Assembly (NCBI GenBank): GCA_022457155.1
Contig: JAJGOT010000071.1
Location: forward strand, 703,501-767,500
Source: Cladopsammia gracilis
Taxonomy: Eukaryota; Cnidaria; Anthozoa; Scleractinia; Dendrophylliidae
Direction of reading: 5' to 3'
DNA length: 64,000 nt
Shown here: positions 22,010-31,529 of the stretch, piece by piece
Numbering within the stretch: the first letter of the stretch is position 1
Layout of the letters: each line of letters starts with the position of its first letter
Made by a program: the position numbers and the translations under genes
The notes under the pieces: model-generated
Told to the model about the DNA's origin: nothing
Database searches by the model: none
Seen by the model: the letters and a program-made list of their open reading frames with translations, nothing else

Positions 22010-23100
22010 TATTTTGAAGTTACAGAGTGCCTTTCTATCCCAAATCTTCTTTATAGCATCTCCAAGTATTTCACAAAGTGATATGAAGCCAGCAAAATCT
22101 TGTGACTTGCACGACCATTAGCATTGTAGAAGAGAAGCTATTTACATGATATCTTGCCCACATCCAATTGAAATACGTCAATTAAACAAAACGCCAATTT
22201 TGGAGTCGTTTCACTGTGACTATCCAACACTGGCCATGTGCAAGACCTCCATGCGTGGCAAGCCTTCAAAGGAAAAGGAGCAAATTTCAGACTTGCTCGC
22301 GTGAATTGAACCCCTTCCCTTCAAAACGGATGGAATACAACATTTTCTCTCTATAGTACTTGTCCAAATCAACAGTTAAACGACTTGGAATAGCTGTTGC
22401 ACTAGATTTATGCATTTTAAATTTAGAAAAGCACATTTGTGTGCCTTTACTCATCTTTCATAATAAGTGGTTATTTTCATTCTGCGGCCACTAGCAGATA
22501 ACATTATGATCTGAAATTAATCAATTTCGATTTAAAACTACTTATCATCAAGGCGCCTAGGTTTATATCCAGCGTAACAAAATTTGAAGCAAATTATTAA
22601 AGGAAAATAGAGTAATCACCATATAACGTAAGCGTCCGCGTCCATCCATTGCCTTCAGATCTCGATTGGGTTAGTCAATGTTGTATTACCGAAACATTAG
22701 ACAACGAAATGCAAACAGATATCGATGATAATAGAAAATGACATGTCTATCTCTGTTTTAATTTAACCATGTGCCGTTGATTTATTTTCCTTCAGTATGG
22801 CCCTGGCCCAAAGTAAGACTAGATCTATTACTCGAAATATTGGACATTAAATAAATCTACCCTTTGCATTTTTAATTTCCCTATTTGACGTATATAAGAG
22901 AGTCCCAACCTTCACCTTCTCCCTTTCCCCCCTTTCTCGCACGTATCGAACCCCCTATCACCCCTTTAATTTTTTTACAATTGTAAAGCTGTTATCAGTT
23001 ACCAGTTTTCACTCTAAAGAACCAAAACAACTTGTGCATTGCGAGCTAGAAGCAGAAAGTGCGCAGTACAGTACCTCTCAAAAGTAAGTTACCTGTCGCG
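22010..23100. other. No gene recognised
   Basis: AT-rich. A TATA-like word (gtatataagag) occurs near 22890, but no ORF follows it. A pyrimidine-rich tract lies just after it. Confidence 0.4.
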
Positions 23101-23110
23101 TAGCATTTCG

Positions 23111-23177
23111 CGCGCTACGCGATTCGCGTCCTGCGCTACGCGATTTGCGTAGCGCAGGACGCGAATCGCATAGCGCG
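23111..23177. repeat. 31-bp near-perfect GC-rich hairpin, 5-nt loop
   Basis: The left arm 23111-23141 (cgcgctacgcgattcgcgtc, then ctgcgctacgc) and the right arm 23147-23177 are reverse complements with one mismatch, around the loop gattt. The arm also contains the word gctacgcgatt twice as a direct repeat. The GC content is far above the neighbouring sequence. Confidence 0.95.
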
Positions 23178-23799
23178 AGAGTCACCGAAGCGGCAATAAT
23201 TACACTGTACAAAAAGTTTATTTTGCGCGAAACCGATTAATTTCGCGCAAAGGTCGGCATCTACATGTAACTGCAACTGGATGGTTGTCAGGAAAACGGA
23301 AGGCAAAAAGTATCTCGGTATTCGATGCGTTTCGTGTTTTCCTCGACGGAAATGTTTCAGTCTGTCCTCAACAAATCATGCGAATTAAAACAGATCGGTT
23401 TCGAAAGTGTTTGTACTTGTAGTTTTCGTTAATTTTTGCGCAAGCGACACGTTATGCGAAATTACTGTGTCATTTGTTTATTACAGCGACTAAATTCTAA
23501 ACTAAACATGTGAATCAAATGGCGTTTTTTGTTTGCGAGCGACATTTAACCCTAAAGAGATCGACTGCGAATGTGTTTTGAAGTTTTTCGTTTGATGCAA
23601 GCGCTACGCTATAATTTCTTCGAGATTCAGGAAACACAACACTTTTAGCGCTTTTCGTTTGCTTAGCTTTTGGCATTAATTCAGTGACGGCAACCTTCAC
23701 TAACTATTTCCATGGTATAAATCTAACATCCCGTTGAAAACGGAGCGAAATTTCGTCCAATAATCCATAATTAAACAGTCTACGAAGAGTCGCTTTCAC

Positions 23800-24125
23800 T
23801 GATACGTTCATTATCCTATCGAACGGCAAAATAATTCTTTCGAACGGCTGAATGACAGACTACGCCAGCAGTCCGCGAGAAGATAAAGTAATAGTACCAG
23901 TCATGCTCGTTTTACCATTTATTTGAATCGAGCAAGGTTTTGACTTCAAGGCCAGGGAATAATAAACGTGATTTCTTTTATCAGACTGCAAAACATTTAT
24001 TCTTTTGTCGCTGCTTGCTCGCGGAATGTAAACAAGCGGCCCGAAGTCCCAAGTGCAGTAGTCACGCAAAATTCATGTGTAAAATTATTTCTGCACTTCA
24101 TGTTTACTTATTATTAAAATAAATC
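23800..24125 (-). repeat. Dispersed repeat, inverted partner of 690-1030
   Basis: On the minus strand it shows the same succession as 690-790: attcaagattta, gtaaacatgaagtgcagaaat, acatgaattttgcgtgac, cacttggg. Farther on it keeps a diverged agccgttcgaaagaattatt. The partner has related words near 960. Confidence 0.5.
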
Positions 24126-24997
24126 TTGAATGGAACTAAAAATTGTAATCGAAATTAAAGACAGTAGGGAAAGTTTGGTAGCAAAATAAAAATTAAACCC
24201 TTTGAAGTTTGTTGTAGTTGTCGGTAAAAAGCAGTGCTTGGCGGTCCCTTGGGAAAAGTGGTAAAAGTGCACCGAATTTGCATATGTCAAAACGGTAATT
24301 TGAAACCTGAAAGTCACAAGTATTTATATAAACTTCCACAAATTCTCTGTTTTCTTTCTTCATTTCCAAGTATTCCACCGCGCTAAAACATCACAGAAAG
24401 TTTGGAGTGTCTTCGGGCTGGGAATAAACATAAGCCGCATAATTTGGTTTCGCGAGCGTTTCATCGATCCATCCACGTGATCTCCGTCTAAGTAAACATT
24501 CGTCGCTTGATTCTTGCTCGTTTTAAGAGCGGGACTGTTGTCTGGCTTGAATCTCCCTCGTGTTTGGCCAAACAGATGCTCGATGACATTTCTGGGAGAG
24601 AAAAACTAGCTATTTTATTATGGAAGATCATCCAGCGCAATTATTTCCTGAGTCGGCAAAATGTTTCCGAAGACTTGTTTACGCGACGTGAAATTTGACC
24701 GGAGGAAGATATTTATCACGTGCTTGGCAACGGCAAGAAAAAGCCGTAAAAAGATGCTTAAACCAAGCAAATGGAAGCAAAGTTCGTGATAAACTTTGCA
24801 ATGGATAATTGTTCGCTGTGTTCGCGATCTGTTTTAAAATATACAGAGTTCAGCAAACACCGTCTATCGAACCAAAGTTTGGTCGCCTTGCATGCGCTTA
24901 GCGCGATCGGTGGTTCACTTGGTCGCATCTTCATCTTCAAACGCCCCAGGAAATCAGATATTTTTAAATTGGAATCGCGCAAGAAGTTGTACAAGCT
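24126..24997. other. No gene recognised; left flank of the duplicated block
   Basis: Contains short frames only. A minus-strand frame at 25003-24758 (81 residues) crosses into the duplication and has no motif. The frame at 24771 that appears to run into a zinc-knuckle-like tail does so only by chance fusion at the duplication edge. Confidence 0.4.
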
Positions 24998-25123
24998 GTG
25001 CATTTCTCCGTTCGGTTTTTGTCGGTTTGCCCATAAATGCCCCCATTGCTCAGGTGATCACAGAGGCAACGCATGCCCAGGCTACACCGAGGCTTGTCCC
25101 AGCAGGGATACCAAACAGCGGTG
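24998..25123 (+). pseudogene. Zinc-knuckle C-terminus of a DIRS-type gag, copy A remnant
   Basis: The frame reads CISPFGFCRFAHKCPHCSGD, then ending in PSRDTKQR. The Cys/His spacing (C-x6-C-x3-H-x-C-x2-C-x3-H) is a nucleic-acid-binding knuckle of the kind found at the end of cnidarian DIRS-like Gag proteins. Its upstream half is absent because the duplication begins here. In copy B the upstream half is present. Confidence 0.6.
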
Positions 25124-25674
25124 AACATCTCTAGGGGCGGAGAGGCATTCTCGTAGTAAACAAACTTTAATTTCTTGAAATTCACAAATTATGCACTATA
25201 AACATCTTGTTCTTTCTTTGCTTATTTAGCGTTATTCAGCAAAGTTTTCGGTTGCATCAAGCTTTCAAGTAATAGTGTGCGATTGTAACCTTATTTTAGC
25301 GTTCTTGCAACAGCTGAGTCCAATATGCAAGCATAACATTTGGAAGCTTAAATTCAGCATTCGACTGAGCAGTAATTTCTGCCCAGCGGATTTCGTGGAA
25401 AATTGCTCACAGTAGAGCTTGAAGTCTTGGAACTTATTGAGCTTAATTAGAAAAAATATTGTCGTCGTTTTATGAAAATATTCACGTTTTCTTAAAAAAC
25501 AGGGTTTTCTACAAACGCTTGTCACTTTTAATTGCTTATCTTATATGCACTTAAATTTAATGTCCTGTATAATTTGAAGACTCTTTTATCGCCCTACCAA
25601 AACTTACAAAAATCAGTTAACGTTTACATGCCAAAAATTCGATTTATAAAAGGGAGCCTCTGGCCTATTACATA

Positions 25675-27174
25675 GCCATGGGCCACCTTAAACGATGTAC
25701 CCAAGTCCTTAGAAGTACAGGCCTTTGAAGAAAGGATGAAGCATTGATAAAGAGAGCCGAACGGTTCATTGACCTCTTTGAAGCAGAGTGGGCCACCAAA
25801 ATCAGTGCTTGTGCCCTCGTTTCACTGGGGTCAAAACATCATAACAAGGTTGAATACCTTCCTATGGCAGAGGACCTAATGAAGCTAAGAAAACATCTCG
25901 ACAGCAAGATGGCTGATCTAACCAAGTGTATAACTGCAAAAAACGAATCAGAGTCGCCATCAAAGTACCTTACGGCATGGACCAGTTTAGCAAAAGTTAC
26001 CCTGGCCAGGGTTATTTTGAACAAAAGAAGGTCCAGCAAAACTGCCAAATTGGAGGTGGAAAAGATCAAAGGTTGCCCAAACTGGGCGCACTGCAGTGCA
26101 TCTTTAAAATCATCCTTGACATCCTTGGAGCAGCGGCTTTGTGGGAGGTAACAGTTGTTAGCATATAACTTGGGAAAAATTAACGCCCGGGCAGAGTATG
26201 GGGGTTAGGAATAGAGTTAGGACTAGGGTTAGGGTTAGGGTTAGGGTTAGAGTTAGTAGGGGGTTTGTAAGCATGTCCGCTGAATACCCCTATACTCCGC
26301 CCGGGAGTTAACACTACCCTTATAACTTTTATAATTAGGAGTGGGGAGAGTATATCATATCAAATTTAACCACTTGGTGTTAACATTAAGACCCTAATGA
26401 ATTTATATACTTTTCTGTAGTAAACATCAAAAAGCAAAACTTTCATGATTGCCTTCATTTTATTTTGTTTATCAATATCACATTTGCGAGCTATTCTAGC
26501 CAGTCTTTCTTTCCTGGGTAGGCCTTAGAAGAAGTTTAATTGTAGCTCAAACATTTTCTACCCATATCGATACTTCTTAATGTTTGATTTCTCTGTTTAA
26601 AATGATATTTTATTTTTTTATAATTTTAAATGTATTTGTTCCATACAATCATTTACTTTCCAAGAGCACTAGAAGCGTAAATGCAAAGGGTACAAAAATG
26701 AGCAAAAATATTTATGCGCCTCCCGTGATCTAGGAAAGAAAACAACTGCTGCTAACTATTAAGGGATCATTCATATTAAATCTTCAGGCTCCATCTCATA
26801 GAAATCAGCGGAAAACGGCAAAGGTGCCAATTCTCTTGACACCAGAGACAACAAGTTTGTGTTCGCCACAGGTAAAGGATCTTTAGGCCACTTACGCAGC
26901 TGTGACTGCATGGCGTCAAACGTGAAGGAGATTACAGATGACCTATTATGGGCACAAAGCTAAGGAAGTATATTACTACAGTTTCGCAGACGGCGAGTTA
27001 GATATTGACTGGCTGTCGTGCCATCTTGGCCATGACGTTTGAGTCCACTGTGACTTTTACCGTCTTCATGAGTCGACAACAGAGTTGGCCAAGGTGAGCA
27101 AGCTGCTGCTGGCCATAGATTCTGGTAACATCAAGCAGCTTGAGGGAAAAAGACTCAATGATATTAACGTTGAA
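25675..27174 (+). pseudogene. Tyrosine-recombinase-like gene remnant, copy A
   Basis: A first block (about 25675-26146) reads KRAERFIDLFEAEWATKISA, then AEDLMKLRKHLDSKMADL and TLARVILNKRRSSKTAKLEV, ending at a possible donor (GGGAG then gtaaca). A second block (about 26780-27174) gives NKFVFATGKGSLGHLRSCDC, TKLRKYITTVSQ, DIDWLSCHLGHDV and HCDFYRLHESTTELAKVSKL. The order LRK, LGH and FYR resembles the catalytic tail of tyrosine recombinases. Copy A carries a TGA at about 25728 where copy B has CGA, and also further shifts around 26950-27050. It probably derives from a Crypton-like or related mobile gene family. Confidence 0.55.
26180..26311. mobile_element. Foldback (MITE-like) element with internal TTAGGG repeats, copy A
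   Basis: Terminal inverted repeats of about 25 bp (ttaacgcccgggcagagtat and tatactccgcccgggagtta) enclose a short spacer. The spacer has four to five consecutive telomere-type ttaggg units at 26222-26250 plus degenerate ones. It has no coding capacity. It is present at the same place in both duplicate copies, so it predates the duplication. Confidence 0.8.
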
Positions 27175-27853
27175 GGTACTAAATTGTATGATATATCAAT
27201 ATTACACTGAATCTCAACACTCCCACTATATTTTAAGCCAAAGACAGCATGATAAATGATATTGATTTCATGAAAGAATACGAATGAAAGAACCCTACAG
27301 AGGATCTTCTACTCTTAACGAGCAGTGACGCTGGTTTTTGAACATCCCCTATAATCTTTTGGTACCAGAAAGTGTTAGAGACATTTTCTTTCCTGGCACT
27401 AAATTTCCAGTGTTACATTTTTTATACAGCAACCCCCATGGATACTGGTTTGTTGGAAACCATTATTATAAACCAATGATATTTTGATAAAAGTCTTCTT
27501 TGGGAGTACAGCAGCTTTGTGTAAATATATTAAAATGTTTGTTTGAATGCTGTTCCAGGGATTCAGGGGAGCGTTTTAAAAGATAAAGATTGCGGCAGTA
27601 GTATTTTGTATCCTGCACAGGCAAATGGTGTAAAAAAAATTCATGCAAGCCGAAAAAGTCCCCCCACTCACTTTTCTAATGGGTCCATCCCTTACAATGG
27701 TGGCTGCAAGAAGAGCTTGTACTATAAAGTAACTTGAACTTGAAGCCTCCGTCTCCTTCATCTTCGTAATTTAAGACATATTCCAGTGTGGATAGAGCCG
27801 ATTAAGTTCAGGGTACTTGAATAACTGGTCTTAATGACAGTAAAGTAAAGAGG

Positions 27854-28017
27854 TGTCGGACCCGAAATGGGGTTCCTGTGGTGCATGTGTGACGTCAGCC
27901 GAACCGGTTAGGACCGGTTTCGAGACGAGAGCACGAGGAGAGAGTAAGCGAGCGATCTTGTGAGTACGAGTTTTATCAAGCGAGAAACTAATAAATTTTG
28001 TTGAAATCATCGCAACA
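27854..28017 (+). repeat. 5' LTR of BEL/Pao element
   Basis: 164 bp, starting tgtcggacccgaaatggggt and ending gaaatcatcgcaaca. It differs from the 3' LTR only at 27922 (g here, t at 33712). The right edge could be a few bases later, because aaaagg follows both LTRs. Confidence 0.93.
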
Positions 28018-28022
28018 AAAGG

Positions 28023-28040
28023 TGGCGACCCTGCCAGGAC
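28023..28040 (+). promoter_or_regulatory. Primer binding site of the BEL/Pao element
   Basis: The sequence tggcgaccctgccaggac begins with TGG, five bases after the LTR. Its complement resembles the 3' end of an arginine tRNA (ending TCGCCA) with two differences, as judged from memory of animal tRNA-Arg sequences. Confidence 0.6.
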
Positions 28041-28129
28041 AACTGTGATTCGAGAAAGAAACAGCGAGCGGTGAGAAGTGAGCGACGAGAGGAATTTAAA
28101 CACAGCGAAGGAACACCGAAATCAACAAC

Positions 28130-28822
28130 ATGAGCGCCGAAGGCGAAATCAAAACAATGCAGGAGAAGATCCAAGGTAAACTGAAAATGCTTGAATTTAC
28201 AGCGGGAGATACAGCGAAAGTAATCGAGACCGGAGATGTGAAGGCAATTGAGAGGCATGGAAGCGCATTGGAGTGCATTATTGACAAAACACACCAGCTC
28301 AAATTGGAAGTTCAGGAATTGCGTATTGAAAATGGCAATGACCCTGGAGAGGTCAGACTTTGGACCGAAACTTTAGAAAGCCAAATCAGTAAATTTGAGG
28401 GAACTCTTAAAGAAGTGAAACATGTAGCCGCCGGTATTAGATCAATCGAAGAGGAAAAACGCGAGGAAGAGAAACGCAAACGGAATTTGGAGGAAAAGAT
28501 TCAGCTTGAAAAGGCTAAACACGAAGCGCGAGCGAATTTTGAGAAAACGGCGAAGGCGTCCACGGAGGAATCTGGGAATTTGAGCAGTGTCGGAGCGAAA
28601 TTGCCAAAACTGGAGATAACTAAATTTCAAGGGACTTTCCTGGACTGGATGAGGTTTTGGAATCAATTTGAAACTGAAATTGACAAGGCTAAACTAACCC
28701 AAGTTGCCAAGTTTTCTTACCTGAAAGAGTTACTACTACCCAGTGTCCGCGCGTCCATTGACGGACTCCCTTTCACGACGGAAGGTTATGAAAGGGCCAA
28801 AGCTGTATTAAAAGTATGGTAA
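28130..28822 (+). CDS. gag: BEL/Pao Gag, N-terminal part
   Basis: The 230-residue frame has a long charged coiled coil (about residues 75-165, including EEEKREEEKRKRNLEEKIQL). A conserved DUF1759-type capsid segment follows (KLPKLEITKFQGTFLDWMRF, FWNQFETEID, FSYLKELL). It ends at TAA 28820-28822, inside the capsid domain. The next frame continues the domain directly, so this is a break and not a natural end. The ATG at 28130 is about 90 nt after the primer binding site. The protein would form the particle shell and package element RNA. Confidence 0.85.
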   Translation: MSAEGEIKTMQEKIQGKLKMLEFTAGDTAKVIETGDVKAIERHGSALECIIDKTHQLKLEVQELRIENGNDPGEVRLWTETLESQISKFEGTLKEVKHVAAGIRSIEEEKREEEKRKRNLEEKIQLEKAKHEARANFEKTAKASTEESGNLSSVGAKLPKLEITKFQGTFLDWMRFWNQFETEIDKAKLTQVAKFSYLKELLLPSVRASIDGLPFTTEGYERAKAVLKVW

Positions 28823-28847
28823 ACCCAGCGAGGTAGCAAACGCACAT

Positions 28848-31037
28848 ATGCAATGCATTATTGGATTATCCACAGTTCATGGTGGACACCCAGTAAAAAT
28901 TCATGATTTCTATGGGAAGCTAACAAGTCACATACAAGTGCTAGAGACCATGGGCAAAGTTAACGAAATAGGAGGGTTCGTGCGTGCGACGCTTGATAAG
29001 CTACCTGGAATCAGAGCGGATCTGGTACGTCTAGATGACAATTGGCAAGAGTGGGGATTTGCAGAGCTAATCGAATCCCTGAGGAAGTGGTGTGACCGTA
29101 ACCCTATTGTCAGCGAAAACCTGAAACCTGAACCGCCAAAGCCTGACCTGCGCAGTCGTTATCCTCCAAACCGTGACCTGCGAAATCGCTACCCACCAAG
29201 GAAAAATCCTGCTTACCAGACCAAAGATGAGAGTGCGAAGGTGGGGCGTAACTGCATCTATTGTAACGGCGAGGATCACAGCTCCACCCAGTGCAAGAAA
29301 GTCCCTGGCTTGAACCAGCGCAGGCAGATCTTGAGTGACAAGAAACTATGCTTCAACTGTACGGGAACAAGACATCAAGCACGGGAGTGCCACAGCAAGT
29401 ACACTTGTCAACATTGCGGTGGCAGACATCACACGTCTATTTGTGACAGGTTGCCTAGCAACAGTCAGATGATGTTGGCAACTGGTGAGGGTTCTGTTAT
29501 CTATCCGGTAGTAGTGGTGGTTGTCGATGGGATCAAATGCAGAGCATTACTAGACACAAGTGCGGGTAGTTCTTATGCATCAGCGGCTCTGATTGAACGG
29601 CTTAACAAGCGACCAACTCATATCGAACATAGACAGATTGACATGATGCTTTGCTCAACAGTTCAGAAGGTACAAAGGTATTCAGTAACGGTTGAAAGTG
29701 TTGATGGGAAGTTTGAGATGATGACGAAGATCAATAAGGTGGACAAGGGTGTTCTACTCACAGTCCCAAATCCGAATTATGGAGAACTGATAAGCAAGTA
29801 TCGTCACCTACAGGGAGTGGTCATGGATGACGACGACAAGAAGAGTGAGTTACCCATTCACGTAATACTCGGCGCGAGCGAGTACTCAAGAATCAAAACT
29901 GAGACGAAACCTAAAATTGGTCGGCCATCTGAGCCCATTGCTGAGTTCACTATGCTGGGGTGGACGATGATATCCACAGGCAGAGAAGCCGCGCTATCCA
30001 ACGTTTATTTGACGAAAACATCAGCAGCAGACTACGAACAACTCTGCTCCTTAGATGTCTTAGGACTCGCAGATGGATCAGAAGCAGACCAGCAGAACGT
30101 GTTGGCCGAGTTTACTGAGCAGCTGAACCGAAGTGAGGAAGGTTGGTACGAATCGGGTTTCCTGTGGAAGCCGGGTCACAATCACCTGCAATCGAACGAA
30201 CGCGGAAGTATCAGGAGACTAGAAGGTCTAGTGAGGAAGTTGCAGAGAGAGCCTGGTCTGATAGACAAGTACGATGAGATCATCCAAGAGCAACTGACTG
30301 AAGGGATAGTCGAGAGAGTTGTAGACGAGCCAAACGAGAGAGTATTCTATATCCCTCACAAACCTGTGAAAAAGGAAACTGCCGTGACCACAAAACTCAG
30401 AATTGTATTTGACGCATCGGCTAAGCCAAGTGAAGATAGTCCATCGCTAAACGAGTGCTTAGAAACGGGACCCCCCTTGCAGAATCTGTTGTGGAATGTT
30501 CTTGTGCGTAATCGCCTAAAGCCGGTAGCCTTAGCAGCTGACATCAAGCAAGCCTTCTTACAAGTACGCATAAGACCTGAAGACCAGGATGCACTACGTT
30601 TCCACTGGATCAAGAACAAGGACCCTTCCGTTATTGAAGTCTTGAGATTTACCCGAGCGCTTTTCGGGTTGGTCCAGTCACCATTCTTGTTGGCGGGAAC
30701 ACTGAAGTTGCACTTGCAAAACCTAAAAGAGAAGTACCCGGTGGAGGTAGACGAGATCTTGAGGAGTCTATACGTTGATGACCTCATCACAGGTGGCAAC
30801 ACCAAAGACGAGGTTCAGGACTTGAAGAAGACGATCATATCAGTGTTTGGGGATGCTAAGTTTACCATGCACAAGTGGAACTCCAACGAGCCTCAGCTAG
30901 AGAGTGAGAATGTCGTTCCTGTGCACGAGCCTCAGCTAGACAGTGAGAATGGCGTTCCTGTTGATGAACAGCAGAGTTACGCAAAGCAACAGTTGGGAGT
31001 TAAGGAAGGCGAATCCAAGATGTTAGGACTGCCATGA
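28848..31037 (+). CDS. pol: BEL/Pao Gag C-terminus, protease and reverse transcriptase
   Basis: The 729-residue frame continues Gag, then has three zinc knuckles starting at residues 136 (CIYCNGEDHSSTQC), 168 (CFNCTGTRHQAREC) and 187 (CQHCGGRHHTSIC). Next come a DUF1758-type protease segment at about residue 230 (LLDTSAGSSYASA) and an RT with motif A at about 565 (ADIKQAFLQVRI) and catalytic YVDD at 642-645. The protease motif reads DTS where retropepsins have DTG or DSG. The frame ends at TGA 31035-31037, but the same frame stays coding afterwards, so a nonsense change cut it. The listed ATG is internal to Gag. The frame is open before it. Confidence 0.9.
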   Translation: MQCIIGLSTVHGGHPVKIHDFYGKLTSHIQVLETMGKVNEIGGFVRATLDKLPGIRADLVRLDDNWQEWGFAELIESLRKWCDRNPIVSENLKPEPPKPDLRSRYPPNRDLRNRYPPRKNPAYQTKDESAKVGRNCIYCNGEDHSSTQCKKVPGLNQRRQILSDKKLCFNCTGTRHQARECHSKYTCQHCGGRHHTSICDRLPSNSQMMLATGEGSVIYPVVVVVVDGIKCRALLDTSAGSSYASAALIERLNKRPTHIEHRQIDMMLCSTVQKVQRYSVTVESVDGKFEMMTKINKVDKGVLLTVPNPNYGELISKYRHLQGVVMDDDDKKSELPIHVILGASEYSRIKTETKPKIGRPSEPIAEFTMLGWTMISTGREAALSNVYLTKTSAADYEQLCSLDVLGLADGSEADQQNVLAEFTEQLNRSEEGWYESGFLWKPGHNHLQSNERGSIRRLEGLVRKLQREPGLIDKYDEIIQEQLTEGIVERVVDEPNERVFYIPHKPVKKETAVTTKLRIVFDASAKPSEDSPSLNECLETGPPLQNLLWNVLVRNRLKPVALAADIKQAFLQVRIRPEDQDALRFHWIKNKDPSVIEVLRFTRALFGLVQSPFLLAGTLKLHLQNLKEKYPVEVDEILRSLYVDDLITGGNTKDEVQDLKKTIISVFGDAKFTMHKWNSNEPQLESENVVPVHEPQLDSENGVPVDEQQSYAKQQLGVKEGESKMLGLP

Positions 31038-31529
31038 AACAAGAGAGAGGACACAATTGCGGTGACTTTCCCTGAGGAACCTGTTGATATTACTAAGAGA
31101 GGAATGCTACGATTCTTAGCTGCGGTGTACGACCCGCTTGGTATAGCGTCGCCCACAACACTAGTGGGAAAGCTTCTATACCGCGAAGTATGCGACAGTC
31201 GATTACCGTGGGATGAGAAACTGTCAGACAGAATTGGACAAGAGTGGCTGAAGTTTGTGAGGAGCCTTCCCAACAAGGTTGAAGTACCGCGGAGCTTACC
31301 AAGTTTCAAGGAGCCGATCGAAGGAGTCGAGTTGCATGTATTCGGTGACACAAGTGGACTTGGTACATCAGCGGCCGTCTATGCAGTGATTACGCAAGCC
31401 TCCGGGGTGAGCAAGGGCATGATAGCAGCGAAGTCAAGATTGGCAAAGAAGAATCTTACAATTCCAAGATTAGAACTTGTGTCCGCTCATATGGCCGCTA
31501 ATCTTGTGGACAACGTGAGTCGCACTTGA
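31038..31529 (+). CDS. pol: BEL/Pao pol segment between RT and RNase H (fragment)
   Basis: In the same frame as the preceding RT, this segment reads RGMLRFLAAVYDPLGIASPT, then the RNase H start ELHVFGDTSGLGTSAAVYAV and PRLELVSAHMAANL. DPLG and FGD are conserved BEL/Pao signatures, with the D of FGDTS probably one of the RNase H metal ligands. It terminates at TGA 31527-31529 because of a one-base frame change just before. The continuation is in the next frame. The nominal ATG at 31089 within LKG-type sequence has no meaning as a start. Confidence 0.85.
   Translation, partial: NKREDTIAVTFPEEPVDITKRGMLRFLAAVYDPLGIASPTTLVGKLLYREVCDSRLPWDEKLSDRIGQEWLKFVRSLPNKVEVPRSLPSFKEPIEGVELHVFGDTSGLGTSAAVYAVITQASGVSKGMIAAKSRLAKKNLTIPRLELVSAHMAANLVDNVSRT

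Noticed and set aside
24771..25124. 117-residue ORF with a zinc-knuckle tail as a real gene
   Set aside because: The tail is the duplicated gag end and the front is unrelated sequence. They are fused by the duplication edge at 24998.
26215..26256. Chromosome end or telomere
   Set aside because: Only four to five TTAGGG units, inside an inverted-repeat element, with unrelated sequence on both sides and in both duplicate copies.
28806..28850. Programmed frameshift between gag and pol
   Set aside because: The break is inside the capsid domain, not at the gag/pol border, and no clear slippery site or pseudoknot is seen. Two further breaks occur in the same element.
30356..30805. 149-residue minus-strand ORF
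   Set aside because: Antisense shadow of the BEL/Pao reverse transcriptase.
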